The notes under the pieces: model-generated | Database searches by the model: none | Told to the model about the DNA's origin: nothing | The model's input: only the letters and a program-made list of their open reading frames with translations | Shown: positions 19,637-32,600 of the stretch, piece by piece | How positions within the stretch are numbered: the stretch's first letter is position 1 | Layout of the letters: every line of letters starts with the position of its first letter | Origin: Panicum virgatum | Taxonomy: Eukaryota > Streptophyta > Magnoliopsida > Poales > Poaceae | Reading direction: 5' to 3' | Length of the DNA: 64,000 nucleotides | Assembly: GCF_016808335.1 (NCBI RefSeq) | Contig: NC_053141.1 | Span: forward strand, 21,957,924 to 22,021,923 | Made by a program: the position numbers and the translations under genes

Positions 19637-22600
19637 TGTAACACCCGGTTTATAAAAGAACATAAACCGAGCAATCATATACGTGCCAGGATCAAGTCAC
19701 ACGTATATACAATAGAATGAACAGTATATCACAGCATATATCATGAATAAGACATAATAAATCGAAATACGAATGTTATTTATTACATTAATGACAAAAA
19801 ATGTCTGATACAGCGGAAGCAAAGTACAAATACGATAAAATCTCTCCGAAGCTGAGCAGGGCGCCACAGGGACGTCGACTGGGAGACGAATGCCTAGAAG
19901 TCCTCGTAGTCCTGGAAGCGCTGAGCGAACTCCTTCGCGTCAGCAGGAACTGAGCAGCAGTAGCGTATCCAAGAGGAAAAAGTAGAGAAGAGGCAAGAGT
20001 GAGTACACAACTTGTACTCCACAAGTATAACACAAACTATGAGGCTCTAAGGTTGGCTGACTCAACTGCATTAGCTTTTAAGTCTTGGCAAAATTTTATT
20101 AAAGCTATTTACTACAAGTGGATGAATTATCATAAACCCAGTTACATAGTAATTAATCAAAATTAATCATGTTACTACTGAGAACCAAACCGATACCACC
20201 AAGGTAACCCCGAGAGGCACCTCCCTCGTCGGAAGGAGATAACCCCACTAATCAAAAGGAGGATCTGGGCCGCTCATGACCGTGAGCACGGCTAGTATAC
20301 CAGTTTTACACTCTGCAGAGGTTGCACATCATTACCCACAAGTCGTGAGCTACGCCAGTTGTTCATCACACTTCCTTAGGTGAGATGACTAGCAAACTCA
20401 CTACGAGGCCTTTACAAAGAATCTCGTTGGTAAGGAGTAACCGCGAGGGTTGGATCGGTGACTATGGAGCAGGTCTAGTGGGCGTCAAGAATACTACAGA
20501 CGAGGCCACTCAGTACGAGGGACATAGAAGCTTACCACCCTTGCCCCGCAGGTAAGTTACTCCAAACCAAAAAGACCTAATTATTACGCCAAGACCGTCC
20601 CATTCCAGTCTTGTGGTAGCGCTGTTGTCCCATTTTGTCGCTCTATGAACCGGTCCTTATGGAGAGTGGCCAACCCAGCAGTAAGCACCGTGCTGGCCCC
20701 CTAAACCATGTTTCTAACAAAACCAATTTTAATGAGAAGTGAGCCACTCAAGCCACACAGAGGGCCACTCTCAGAATGAAGATGCATATACCATTAATCA
20801 AATTAATTAAAAAGGACCAAGTGTATTATAGCGCGGCACCTAGCACAACTAACCAAAATGCAACCCAAGGTAATTGTATAAAGGATAAATGTGGCTAGGA
20901 AATCCTTATAGGCATACAGTATTAAAATGCAGTATGAAAGTGTATTTAAAAGTGATAGGTTGTTCATGTTATACTTGCCTTCCTCAAAAGTTCTCCTGCT
21001 GCTCAACCTGCCCTGAAGATGGCTCTTGGCACTGGTACTGATGCTCCTCCGGTAGCTCAACGTCTACTCACGAACACATGGCCAAAAACAATGCACAACA
21101 TAAACATACAAGCAAACACTAACAAAAACTAGGAAACAGTACATCAATACGTAAAAAAAGCACACTAAACTAGTCTAAAGCTATTCTACGCGTCACAACG
21201 ATCGCGTGGACATAAAGAACACCTAAAACGGAGCTAAAACGCAAAATCTAGGCCAAAAAACAAGGTTCAGGGACTAAACTGCAAGAAAACTAGGGTTCCA
21301 GGGGGTTTTCTGCAAAAACTGAGGGTCTAAACGTAATTAACCATTAAATCTAAGGGCTAGCGTGCAAAAGACCAGGTGCTGGACTGCGGGTACTATTTCT
21401 AAAGAGCTCAGGGGTCTTTGTGTTAAAAACAGGGACCTAACTGGAATTAATTTTGAAACGGGCTGGACCGCGGGTTGATATCCATAAAAGACAGGGGCGC
21501 TTATGCAAAATTGACAGGCAAACCGGTATCTACGCTTGGGAGCCGATGGATCTCGATCTAATAGTTCAAAAAGGATCGGGCTACGATCTGATCTAGGCCG
21601 TGGACTCCAGATCTAACGGCCACAGACGGTTGGGGCGCGGGCGGTGGCGCTGGCAGCGCCGGCGGCGAGCCAAGCGGCGGCAGCTTGCCGGAGTTGATCG
21701 AATCCGGTGTTCCAGGGGCCCATTCGACCGGGGATTGGGTCAGGAAGGTTCAGCGTGAGATGCGTGATCCACCGGTGCAGTTCGTGTGGGATTTCGTGGT
21801 ACGAGATGGCTCGCGCAGCGGCAGGGGCGGGTCTGCGCGGCGGAGGCTCGCCGGCGCGAGTGTTCTGGGCGATGCCAGGGCCACGGGCGATGGGAACTGG
21901 CGCAAAGGAAGGAGGGGTTTGGGTTGTAGCTCACCGAGCTCGGAACTGGACGGGGAAGCGGCGCAGGGGAGTCGTCGGCGAAGAGGTCGTGCGGCGGCGA
22001 TTGGGGAGTTCCGCGGTCCGGGTGCGGGGGTGCTCCTCCGATCTTCGGATCCCCTCGAGTCGCTGCGCCATGGTACTGCGGGGGTGGAAGGAGGTCAGGA
22101 GGACCGGAGCTGGACCGGCGGCGAGGAATTTCGGTGAGGAGCGAACTCACCGTGGTGGCGCTCCGGTGGATATCCGAGGCAAGCGAGGTCCAGGGTCGGG
22201 GATGGCGGCCTCTGGGGTGCTCCTGGGGTCGTGGCGAGGCTGTTGCGCGGCCTGGCTGGGACTCCGGTGCGGTGGAGCAGTTGTGGACGCGGTGGCGCAG
22301 AGGAACGGCGGCACGGCGGGGTGATTCCCTTCGGCGGCTAGGGTTGGGCGGCGCGCTGGTGGATGGAAGGAGGAGGGGGGCACGGGCTCCTATTTGTAGG
22401 GTGGCGAAGCGCCTTGGCGTGCAGGCCCGAGGTTGGAAGGCCGGCGAAATCTTCGGCGAGCATCACGATGTTCGGTTGCGCGGGGGGGGGGAGATGATAC
22501 TGGCAGCTGGGCCCGGGCTGTCAGCGGGGTGCGAGCTGCGCGGGCGAACGGGACGCGTGCGAGCGCGTTATCGTGCGGGCCCAGGTGGCTGGATGGGGCG

Positions 22601-23327
22601 AGTGCAGGCCGTTGCTGAGCGGGTGAAAGCGGGGACGCGGGCGCGTGGTGACGGGCGAGCGTGGGGCTGGCGTGCGAGACCGTGCCGTCAGGGGAAACGC
22701 GGGGTGCTGGTGCGCGGTGTGAGCGGCGCTGGCGGGTGGGCCTGGGCGCGGAGGCAGGCTGGGAAAGAGAGGGAGAGCGGGAGCGCGCGGGAGGTAGACC
22801 GGGCGCGTGGGCCGCGCAGCGGTCTGCGGAGCGTGTGCTCGCGCGGGGAGACTGGTGAGCGGGCCTGGGTTGCAGGGAGGCCGAAGGGGAAGGGTGCTGA
22901 GCCGTAGCGGGGTGAGGAAGTGGGCTGTGCGGGTTTGGGGCTGAGTCACCTGGGTTGGGTTTGGGCCGGTGTGGGGAAAAGAAGGGTGGGAGCCGGGCTG
23001 GGCTGCTGGGTTTGGATTGAGTCTGGGCTGGGTTTCTGGGTTTCTTTTCTATTCTATTTCCTCTCTCTTTTCTATTTCTAAATCAAACAAAGTTTGAATT
23101 CAAATACAAATTTATGAAGTTGAGATTTGAATTCAAACCACACTCAAATAATTAAAACTATGCACCAGCATGAATGCAACACCAAAATTTAAACCTATGA
23201 TAAAATTTTAATTACTTATAGAGCAAAAATTTAGATTAAATGCAAGACTAGACATATAAACCTTAGAAAATTAAATAAAGCCAATTAAATTTATTATTAA
23301 CTAGGAAAATTAAGTTAGGGTGTTACA
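19637..23327 (-). repeat. 5' LTR of element B (right copy)
   Basis: 3691 bp, minus orientation, TGTAACACCC...GGGTGTTACA. A TATA-like minus CTACAAATAGGAGCC lies at about 22387-22401. Exon X (20979-21063) is 85 nt and shifted by an extra T before GAGGAAG, so the LTR ORF is broken here. Exon Y (19894-19949) still reads through to ...F-Q-D-Y-E-D-F-stop. Confidence 0.92.
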
Positions 23328-23391
23328 CCTCCTCACCATTAGTCGTCCTCTCTGTGATTTCGTAGATTCACTCCACTCGCCGCCATCCGAA

Positions 23392-23570
23392 ATGGCCTGC
23401 GACTCGCCGAAGTCGTCCTCCTCCACTTTGGGGAGTGCCGGCAGCGTGCCGCCGCCCTCTGAAGCATGGGCGCCGAGCACCCTCCGGGAGGAGGATATCC
23501 AGGATCTGGTGGAGCATGGCCTCCTCCCCGAGTAGGCGATCTCGGGGTTGAAGGGCTGCTAGGGGGAGGA
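23392..23570 (+). pseudogene. Element P antisense ORF, 5' part (Transposase_28 type)
   Basis: The ATG at 23392 opens a frame ([11 protein letters not shown]...) with the '[18 protein letters not shown]' motif known from the N-terminus of grass 'putative gypsy type transposon' (Transposase_28) proteins. Two in-frame TAG codons follow (23533-23535 and 23560-23562). At 23570 element C interrupts the frame; removing C and one TSD continues it in phase at 54517. In Tat-lineage retrotransposons such ORFs are known to lie antisense between pol and the 3' LTR, which agrees with the LTR-like DNA and tandem repeat to the left. The role of the protein is unknown; this copy is dead. Confidence 0.75.
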
Positions 23571-26500
23571 TGTGACACCCTAGGTGTCTGCACAGTAGAA
23601 TTGTATTTATTTTATGCATCATATGCTTAATTTGCTTGAAAAAGGATCTTATTGTAAAAATAAAAGGTTATTTGTGTAAATATGATTTAATGCAAGGTCC
23701 TTTCTATAACTTAATTTGAATAGGGAAAGCAAATATTACTTTTGTGGAGGGTTTATTTGTAAAATTTAGTGTAATCATTACATGGCAGAAAATTTTACTT
23801 TTTAGTCTGAATTTGAGGTGAATCAATATTTGCACAACATCAAAGTTGTAGATCTTGAAAAGTTGAACAACTTTCATGCTGGACACTTTTTCATTTGAGC
23901 CCTAGTTTAGAAGTTATTTTAGTTTTATAGTGGGACCCTTGAACTTTTCAGAATTTGCAAACCAGTCCTGCCTCCTTCTTCCTCCTCTCTCCCTCTCTGC
24001 TTCTCTGCGCGCCGGCGCTGAGCTGCGCTGCCCGCTGCCGAGGAGGGCCGCAGGCCACCTCCTGCTTCGCCCACCGCCCCACGCGGCACCCCAGCGACCT
24101 CCTGGACCCACTCCCTCTCGCGCTGGACCCCTCCTCCTCTTGCCACACCATCCCGACCGAGCTTCACAGCCGCCACCTCGCCGTCGCCATGGCCAGCTCG
24201 CTGCAGTGCCCTGGACCCCCATCTCTCGCACGCCTCAGCACCCAGAGCACCCCCGCATCCTATTCCGCTCACTATTTTGCCAGCTCCCTACCCCAAACCT
24301 CCAGAACACCGCCGCCGCCCACCCGAGCTCCGACGAGCTCGACCTCACCGTCGACCAGCCACTCTAGCCCTCCTCCGCCCATGCAGACCCTACCTCTAGC
24401 TTCGCCTCGCTCTCGCGCAGCTCCCCGACCTCTCCTTGTCGCCTATCGACCACCGGAGCACCCTCGCCGCCGATCCCGTACTCCGAACTGCCGCCATCCA
24501 TGCCGGCGACCACCTTCCTGACCACCCCGACTTCAATCTCGGGCACCAAAAGGTACGCGTCAACATCCTCTAGCTTTTCCCCTACCTATCCCCCACCTCC
24601 GGCGACCATCCTTGCCGGGAATAGCCGCGCTGTGCTTTCCCTACTCCGGCCAGGTACCTACTTTGAAAAGAAAAGAAAAGTTCCAGGGGCTCGATCGAAA
24701 AATGGACATGAACTCTAGAATTCAAATCAGTGAAATTTGAAAATTCCTAGAAATTCGTAGAAAAGTCAAAAAAATACATATCCAAATGTTTTGGAATCCT
24801 TGTTACAAGAACTACAAGTTTTGTTACATGCACATCTTCAGTTTTGGTCTGTATTTTAATCCAAGAAAAAGAATTGAATAATTAGGCTTTATTTGTTCTA
24901 TGAGTTATACTCAGTAACTATATGTGATTTTTGGCTAGCTTGTATCTTGCAGTGTTAATCGTGCCTGGTAAAAATTTGAATCCTTTTTGACATCTTTAAC
25001 TAGGTCAAAGTTTCAAGATTCCTAGATCTACTATTTTTGCTAATGTATTTGTGCTGGTAAAAATATTATAGGTCTGAGTGTGAAACTTTTTCCATGCTTG
25101 CATGTTACTAAAACCTTGTTGTTCCACAAGTTTGAGAAATTTTTGATCTGTTTAGATATATCTTTGAATTAATGCTTGTTAAGTAGGCTTTAATTGTGAT
25201 AAATAGTTTCCTTACCTAGAATAATCTGAGAAAATTTGAGGAACTCTATTTTTGTCATATGTTCATGTCTGTAAAATTTAGGATCCAGAAATTTTATAGA
25301 ACTTTTCGTCCTAATTAATTTTACCATATGTGGTGTATTTTACTCGAATTTATTACTCCTCTTTTATATCTAGTTAAATTCTGAAAAATTTATGGAACGT
25401 TCATAAGCATATGAAGCATGTTCTGAAAAATTTTGAGCTTCATAAGTGTTGTCGTGTGTTCTGTAGAATTTAATCTTGTTCTAGGTGCTGTCTGAATAAA
25501 TGATTTATTCTGAATTTAAATACTTTTTGTGGGTTGAGTTACTCATTTCTTAGCAAATCATGATTTACATGCTTTATAAACTAACTAACACTTACTTTGT
25601 AAGTATAATAGAATTGTTTTATGAGGTTGATCATGTTGTTTTGTGTAGTAATAGTTATTGGATAACTACTCTATAAACGCTTGCCCAGATGATAAGAATG
25701 TTTGCTTAGTGTTAGACTACAACTTTATCGTGAAATATGTATGTGGTAATGTCATCTCTTGCATCACATATAGATACGACTGTTCTAGCAGACGGGACGT
25801 ACGAGCTGATCAAGAAGCCCAAGTTAACGCCGCCATACTGACTGAAGATCCGGACCAAAGTCCGGAAGAGCCCAAGGCTGATCTAGTTAGCGACTACCAC
25901 GAAGGCAAGCCCCGGACATAAACCCAGTATTTCAAATTATGCACTTTATGTACTACTTACATGTGAATTTATAGTTCTTAGGATTTGAATTGAAACCCTA
26001 GATGCATGATCCTAGGAACCTATGTACTGAACACTAGACTTGAGTTCGAGTAACTGCTATGCTTATAGGACCGGTAAAAGTCGAGTGATTGCCTGTCACT
26101 CGCGAGCTTAATAGGAGTTGCTTGTTTAGTTTCTGCAATCACTATAAGGACGTCGGACGGGGTCATGTTTGATATCATGACCTTGGGTGAGACCCCGTCT
26201 CTGTTAATGAATTCTACTAAGGTCACGGTGTGTGGTAGCGGTGGTTAAGTGTTTGAATGTACTAGCCACATGCCGTGAATATGGTAAGCGGTAAGCCTAG
26301 TAGCTGATCGGACCGGTGAGTGGATATACCTTTCACTCTCTCTTAGAGATAGGTTTTTATTTATGTTTATGTTGCTCAACACCACGGGTGCAGGGAGGAA
26401 GTTGGTGCCCTGTAGTTAGGGAGACTGACCCTATCCACAGGCCGGAATGAAAGGTCAACGGTTGTTTGGGAACGACCCGACGGTATTCCAAACGTGTGAG

Positions 26501-27343
26501 TTAGGTTTACCTTGCAAGGTTGGAAATCCGATTCGAATCGTCCGTCTCTCGCGGATATTGAGACTACTTGATCCCTTTGCCACACAGAGTAATAAGAGTA
26601 ATATTATCTTGATCAATCTTGATGTTTGATTAAAGTTTTACCATGGTTGATTAGAATTAGTTGCTTACATAGAATGGTTAATCAACTAGAATATTGAAAG
26701 CTAAAATATGAAATTAAGGACCTACTCTTTATTGCTTTTCAGCAAAAGGAAAACCAGAGCCAACAGAACCCTGCATAGTCTAGCTAAGTGGAATAAGTAT
26801 ATCCGTTGACGGTTAGGTCTTGCTGAGTATTAGTATACTCAGCCTTGCTGTTGAATCCTTTTTCAGGAATGAGTTTTGAGGACCAGACTGCTAGTCTGAC
26901 TTGGCCCTGCTCTTTACCCTCTAGCTGGTCCGTAGAGTGGGATCCGTCTCCGGCCGGCAATGACCCCGACGAGTGATACCTTGCTTTGGGCTAGCTTGGT
27001 ATACTTTTGCGACGTGTTGTAGCCGTCGTGTTTTCTTTCCGCTGCTTAAACTCTGAACTTCAAACTTATGTTTTGTATAATGTTTTACTGAGTTTGTATT
27101 TGTAATAATACTTTGAACTTGTTGTAATAACTGATATGCCTGTGTTGTAAAATATATGGTTGTGATATCTCTGGACTCACCTTCGTGCGGGGTATGCTTG
27201 TTCAATCCGAGATCCGGTGGTTGTATCGGGACGTTACCCGACAGACCAAGAATTGTTCCGTTTGAAGTGCGTTTGAGTCGGTGTTGCCTTTATAGTGATG
27301 CCCAGCGCACTTGAGCCGGGATAATTCAAGTGGTTCTGCCACA
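23571..27343 (+). repeat. 5' LTR of element C
   Basis: Starts TGTGACACCCTAGGTGTCTG. It has a GC-rich stretch (about 23970-24660), then an AT-rich stretch (24720-25760) that is largely missing from the 3' LTR. It lacks about 95 bp present in the 3' LTR near 51536-51630 and 22 bp near 25810. An exon-like pair lies at 25774-25904 (ends GAAG|GCAAGC) and 26743-26783 (ends TAG); the 22-bp deletion shifts the frame of the first. Confidence 0.9.
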
Positions 27344-27345
27344 GC

Positions 27346-27358
27346 TGGTATCGGAGCC
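27346..27358 (+). other. Primer-binding site of element C (tRNA-iMet, one mismatch)
   Basis: TGGTATCGGAGCC two bases after the LTR end; differs from the A/B/E site by A-to-G at one position. Confidence 0.85.
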
Positions 27359-27636
27359 ACAAGTGTACACCAGAGGTGTTGGAACCTTAAAAATTGATTT
27401 CCGTATAAAATTGGACCAACAAAGTATTTATGAAACTATGTTGGTTTCGTTAAGGATTGTGCTTAGAATGTAAAGCCCTAGGGAAATTTAAGGGAATTAC
27501 TAGGTGGCTATCTACTTATGGTTTATTTATATCTGACTTCCAGCACTTTACATTCTGTCAAACCTTACTTTTGTGCACAATCAATCTTTTAAATTCTGTA
27601 ACGACGCACCTACCCTAAGGTAAGAAGGTAAGGATC

Positions 27637-27892
27637 CTCAGTCAGCTGAGGAAGTCTGACCTTCCCATCGGTGATACGAGCCGAACGCTGTCCTCAAGCA
27701 GTGGCTTACTTGAGGTACTGTAAATATACCAACTATTAGTTGACTATATTGGGAGTAAAGTATAGTCAGTCAGCTGAGGGAGACTGACCTTCCCGTCGGC
27801 AATGCGAACCGAACGCTGTGCTCAAGCAGTGGCCTACTTTAGCTACTGCCAATATATTGACCATCGGTCGATTATATTGGGAGTAAAAGTAC
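27637..27892 (+). repeat. 128-bp tandem duplication in the leader of C
   Basis: GTCAGCTGAGG at 27641 and 27769 and GGGAGTAAA at 27751 and 27879 both recur at 128 bp. The copies differ at many sites, so the duplication is old. It includes CTGACCTTCCC-TCGG, CCGAACGCTGT-CTCAAGCAG and an ATATTGGGAGTAAA end. Confidence 0.8.
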
Positions 27893-28625
27893 CCCATGAA
27901 TACGTTGCCTCGATAGCGTATGAGCACTGTCCATGCAGCGTTGGATGCATGGATGCCGCTTCTATAGTGAGCGGTATTGTATGGGAACGCTTTCATGAGT
28001 GCTGGCATGAAAGATTCAATGCATGTATATGTTCTGTCAATCTTCTACATGTACACTAACCATGATTCGATAAGTTAAGAACGGTTAGAATTTATCGACT
28101 AGATATTATAGGGAGAGACGTATCTATGTTATGCCACCGTACTAACCGCCTAAGCCCAACAATAGTTGGCAATTGTTTATCTTGAGAGGGTGAATAGATC
28201 GTGCATGCATAGTTTGATGATGTTTGATTTGATTCCTAGAATTTGAATTTATTATATGAGCCTTTCTAAGGAATTTCTAGCATGGATCATCATGTATACG
28301 TCTTAGTATGGTTAAACAGTAAGTTGAGTTGAAACTTCATATTAGGAGCATGTTTGTTGAAACACTTAGACTTTCTTGGATGTAAAAGATGGATTTGAGT
28401 CATGCCTTCATCTTTAGCCCCATTTTGATGTCATAATGATCTTTTCGTTCCAAAGAATCTCAAAAGATGAACCGGTACCAATTGTGGTTTGTTCACTTCC
28501 TAAGTCTTGTGAAACCATCTAATCTTTTGAATCAGAATCACATTTTTCTACAGTCTTCTTAAAAGCATTATTTGAGAAGCCTTGAGATAATTATATAACT
28601 CACATTTGAATCTTTTTGGATTCAG

Positions 28626-29419
28626 ATGGCGGACCTTCTGAGTATCTTCTGGGATGATGATGGATATGCTCATATTGATTGCCGGTACTGGGAGGGCTTT
28701 TCGAGGATTTTGTGGGATACGCTTCGTATTTTCCACTACCCAGAACTACCCCGGTACAAGGGATGACAGTTTTCGGAGGATGGAATTCAGAAGTGCAGTG
28801 CCACTATGACCATTCCTCAGCATCCTACTTTGACTTGGCCGTCTATTGAGATTGAGGTGGTTGGATATCGCCTTGTGGACGCTTTTGAGACAGCAGCTCT
28901 CAAAGCTATTACCACCTTCTGTGAGCACTATCCGAACGAAGTAGCCCTTATCCTATTGGCTTGTTTTCGGCAGTCAGTGCTGGCAACGCAGAGTGGCTCT
29001 TCAGGACCACCCACTTTGGACACTTAGTTGGAGATGTGGCTGATGAGACTATCCAGACGGTGGTTAGGTATATGAATGCACATAACTACTATCAGGCTCT
29101 TCAGCAGAGGCATATGGATCAGGTGATGGACTTGGCCCAGACTTTTCAGCGAGGTCTTAGCCTGAGAGACACTCAGATTCAGGGGTTTAATGAGGCTGTT
29201 GCTGGGAGAGATAATGCCATTGCACAGTACGAGCTTCAGGTTCTGGAGCATGGTGCTGAAATAGTGCAGCTCAACACGGTGATCGCTTTTCTTCAGGAGC
29301 AGGTTCACGAGCTCCAAATGGAGCTGGGTGATGCTATGGACCATATTGGTATGCTCCATGAGCAGCCAATACCCCCAGTTATTCCAGCCGAGCCTGCAGC
29401 AGAAGAAGAAAGACAATAG
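28626..29419 (+). pseudogene. Element C ORF1: coiled-coil protein of unknown function
   Basis: The ATG at 28626 follows a TTTTTGGATTCAG acceptor-like run. The frame reads MADLLSIFWDDDG..., has a TGA after 'RYKG', continues through 'VVGYRLVDAFETAALKAITTF' and shifts frame at about 28960-29020. It goes on as 'RTTHFGHLVGDVADETIQ' to a coiled-coil C-terminus ('[15 protein letters not shown]', '[12 protein letters not shown]'). I know this protein type as a recurrent hypothetical ORF in grass retroelements; it has no gag zinc knuckle. Its end overlaps the RT fragment, and the junction at AGAAGAAGAAAGAC looks like a deletion that removed gag and protease. Confidence 0.6.
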
Positions 29420-29623
29420 TTTGAGGTTATGTGTTGATTATCGACCACTCAATGCGGTCACTATAAAAAACAAGTATCCTCCTCCCCGCATTGATATCCT
29501 GTTTGATCAGTTAGCTGGAGCCAAGATTTTCTCTAAGATCGATCTTCGTTCTGGCTACCATCAAATAAATATCAAGCCTTATGACATTCCGAAAATAGCT
29601 TTCTCGACTAGATATGGACTCTA
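29403..29623 (+). pseudogene. Element C reverse transcriptase, N-terminal part
   Basis: Frame reads '[19 protein letters not shown]' and '[15 protein letters not shown]', the conserved fingers and first palm of Ty3/gypsy RT. It is cut at the CTCTA target site by D and resumes in the same phase at 48785 (the intervening 19161 bp including one TSD is a multiple of 3). Confidence 0.9.
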
Positions 29624-32600
29624 TGTAACACCCTAATTTAAATTTCAGCTTTTATTAATAAATTTAATTGGCTTTATTTAAATTTCTAAGGTTTATTGTG
29701 TTTAGTATGGCATATAATCCAATTTTGTTCCTCAAGTAATTAAAATTTTATCATAGGTTTAATTGTTGTTGTTGCATTCATGCTGGTGCATTGTTCTTTT
29801 TGTTTGAGTGCTAGTTGTGAATTCAAATTTGAATTCAAATTCACCTAGTTGTGTGTTAGTTTGAATTAGAAATAGAAAAAAAAGAAAAGGAAATTAGAAA
29901 ACCTCATCTGGACTCAAACCAGCCCAGCATCCCAACCCGCTCACACCTCTCCCCCTTCTTCCCGCAGCGGCCCACACCCTCCAGCACAAGCGTGCTCCCG
30001 CACTGCTCGGCCCAGCCCCACTTCAGCCCACCCGCTCACCCCGCGTCCGAGTCCAGCGCCCACGCGTGCGCTGTCTCTGACAAGCTAGGCCCGCCAGTCA
30101 GCGCCTTCTTCTTCCTCCGCAGGCGCCTCTGCTTTGCCCGCCGTTCGCTCCCATCCGCCCGATCCCGACTGCCATGCGCCCCACCTGCAGGGCCCCAGAG
30201 CCCGTTCCGCCCTATGCCCCAGCCTCACAGAATCCACGCCAGCACAGCCCGCGCCCCTCCTTCTAGAAGTCAGCCTGGGATCCGATAGGGTTCGATCCCG
30301 AATCCGCCGCGCAATCACCGCACCGCAATTCCTGCGGCTCGCACGCCAAGGATCACGCCCACCGCCCTTTTAACGTGCCCCGCACCCCCCTAAACCCTAT
30401 CCCCACCTCAATTTCCCCTAAACCCTAACGCAGCGCCGCCACACCATTGGAGCTCTGCCCGGACGGCCACGGTGAGCTTCCCGTCGGCATTCCGCGCAGT
30501 CTGCGCTGTGCCGAATATCCTGACCCACTCGACCGCTTTGCAGGATGGTCGCGTGTTACCTCCGCCGCACCAGACTACCAGAAGCACGCCTAGGAGGCCG
30601 TTCCCCGCGCTTCGCCGCCTCACCGAGCTTGGAGCCACCGCGACGCCGCCGCAGGACCTCTGCACCACCGCTTTCCCCCTCTGCACATCTCCTGCGCGTT
30701 GCGCAGAGGTAAAGCAAGTTCCCATGCCCTTTTTTTAACCCTTGTTTCCTCTCTGACCGGCGAGCAATCGCACGCCGGCGAACCCGCGGACGCGCAACGC
30801 CGCCCGGCGCTGCTGCGTGCCACGCCAGAGCCCCCCCATGCCCCTAGTGCACCCGAATGAGCTCGCCGTCACACACACTCGCTCCCTGATCCGAACACGA
30901 GCCGAAACAGCCCCGGGAACACCATTTTGGGTGAAGTCCGGTGAGTTTCCGGTGAGCGCCGCCGCGGAGCTGGTCGCCGTCGATCAGCGCCGCCGTCCCG
31001 CGCGCTCCGCTTGACCCGGACCGTCCGATCTGACACGTGCGACCTAGATTAGATTTAGATCTCATCAAATCCGAGCCCTCCGATCCGAATCCAAGCGACC
31101 AGATCTAAACGTAACGGTTCGCCCTGTCAGTTTTGCTAAAGAGCCCTCCCACTTCCTTGAAAATAACCCGCAGTCCTGGTGTGTTCAAAAGAATTTGCAG
31201 TTTGGTCCAGAAATTAACACCCAGACCCCTGAGCTCTTTAGATTTTGAACCTGCCGTCCAGACCTGTCTTTTTCACGAGTTAAACCCCAAGAAACCCCCT
31301 GGAACTCCAGTTTTCTTACAAATAGGTCCCTAGAACTTGTTTTTGGCCTAGATTTTGTGTTTTAGCTCCGTTTTAGGCGTTCTTTATGTCCACGCGATTG
31401 TTGTAACGCGTAGAATAGTTTTAGACTAGTTTAGTGTGCTATTTTTATGTATTGATGTACTGTTTCTTAGCTTTTTTTAGTGTTTGCTTGTATGCTTATT
31501 GTTGTGCCTCGTTTTGGCCATGTGTTCGTGAGTAGACGGTGATCCATCTGAGGAGCCCCAGTACCAGTACCAGGAGTAGCCGTCTTCTGACCAGTTTGAG
31601 CAGCAGCAGGAGCAGTACGAGGAAGGCAATTATAACATGAACAACACCTATCACTTTAAATACATTTTCATACTGCATTTTAATACTGTATGCTTATAAG
31701 GATTTCCTAGCCACATTTATCCTTTATATAATATCCTTTGGGTTGCATTTTGGTTAGTTGTGCTAGGTGCCGCGCTATAACACACTCGGTCCTTTTTTAA
31801 TTAATTTGATTAATGGTATATGCAACTTAATTCTGAGAGTGGCCCTATGTAGTGGCTTGAATGGCTCACGTCTCGTTAAAATATGTTTTGTTAGAAACAT
31901 GGTTTAGGGGGCCAGCACGGTGCTTAGTGCTTGGTTGGCCACTCTCCATAAGGACCGGTTCATAGAGCGACAACCTGGGACAACAGCGCTACCACAAGAC
32001 TGGAATGGGACGGTCTTGGCTTACTAATTAGGTCTTTTTGGTTTGGAGTAACTTACCTGCGGGGCAAAGGGTGGTAAGATTCAATGGTCCCTGCTCCTCC
32101 GGCTTGGTCTGTGCTTGGTTTGCGCACCTATGCTTGTACCCCCGTGAGGTGGGCCCCATCGTCGCCGATCCAACTCTTCGTGGTTACGCCTTACCAACGA
32201 GATTCTTTGTAACGGCCTCGTAGTGAGTTTGCTAGTCATCTCACCTAAGGAAGTGTGATGAACAACTAGCGTAGCTCACGACTTGTGGGTAAAGATGTGC
32301 AACCTCTGCAGAGTGTAAAACTGGTATACTAGCCGTGCTCACGGTCATGAGCGGCCCAGATCCTCCTTTTGATTAGTGGGGTTATCTTCCTTTGACAAGG
32401 CAGGTTTCCCCGGGTGGCTTGGTTTGGTTTGGTTCTCAGTAGTAACATGATTAATTTTGATTAATTACTATGTAACCGAGTTTATGGTAATTCATCCACT
32501 TGTAGTAAATAGCTTTAATAAAATTTTGCCAAGATTAAAAGCTAATGCAGTTGAGTCAGCCAACCTTAGAGCCTCATAGTTTGTGTTATACTTGTTGAGT

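Larger units (their letters stand above)
14048..23327 (-). mobile_element. Element B: complete non-autonomous Tekay-like LTR retrotransposon
   Basis: Minus-strand element of 9280 bp bounded by CCTCC (14043-14047 and 23328-23332). Its LTRs are 3518 bp (left, 3' LTR) and 3691 bp (right, 5' LTR); the internal part is 2071 bp with a tRNA-iMet site and one ORF of the same novel type as in A. The size difference between LTRs is due mainly to one deletion in the left copy near 14986. Pol is absent. It sits in the leader of the P antisense ORF and would have separated that ORF from its promoter. Confidence 0.93.

Noticed and set aside
23392..23535. Short host gene starting [11 protein letters not shown]
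   Set aside because: Its continuation in phase at 54517 belongs to the Transposase_28 family of retroelement-associated ORFs; the apparent stop is one of two TAG lesions.
24500..24653. ATG exon for the LTR ORF of element C joining the exon at 25774 in phase
   Set aside because: The ATG is ACG in the 3' LTR and the donor GT is GG there; the ATG may be a CpG decay product, so I do not list it as a feature.
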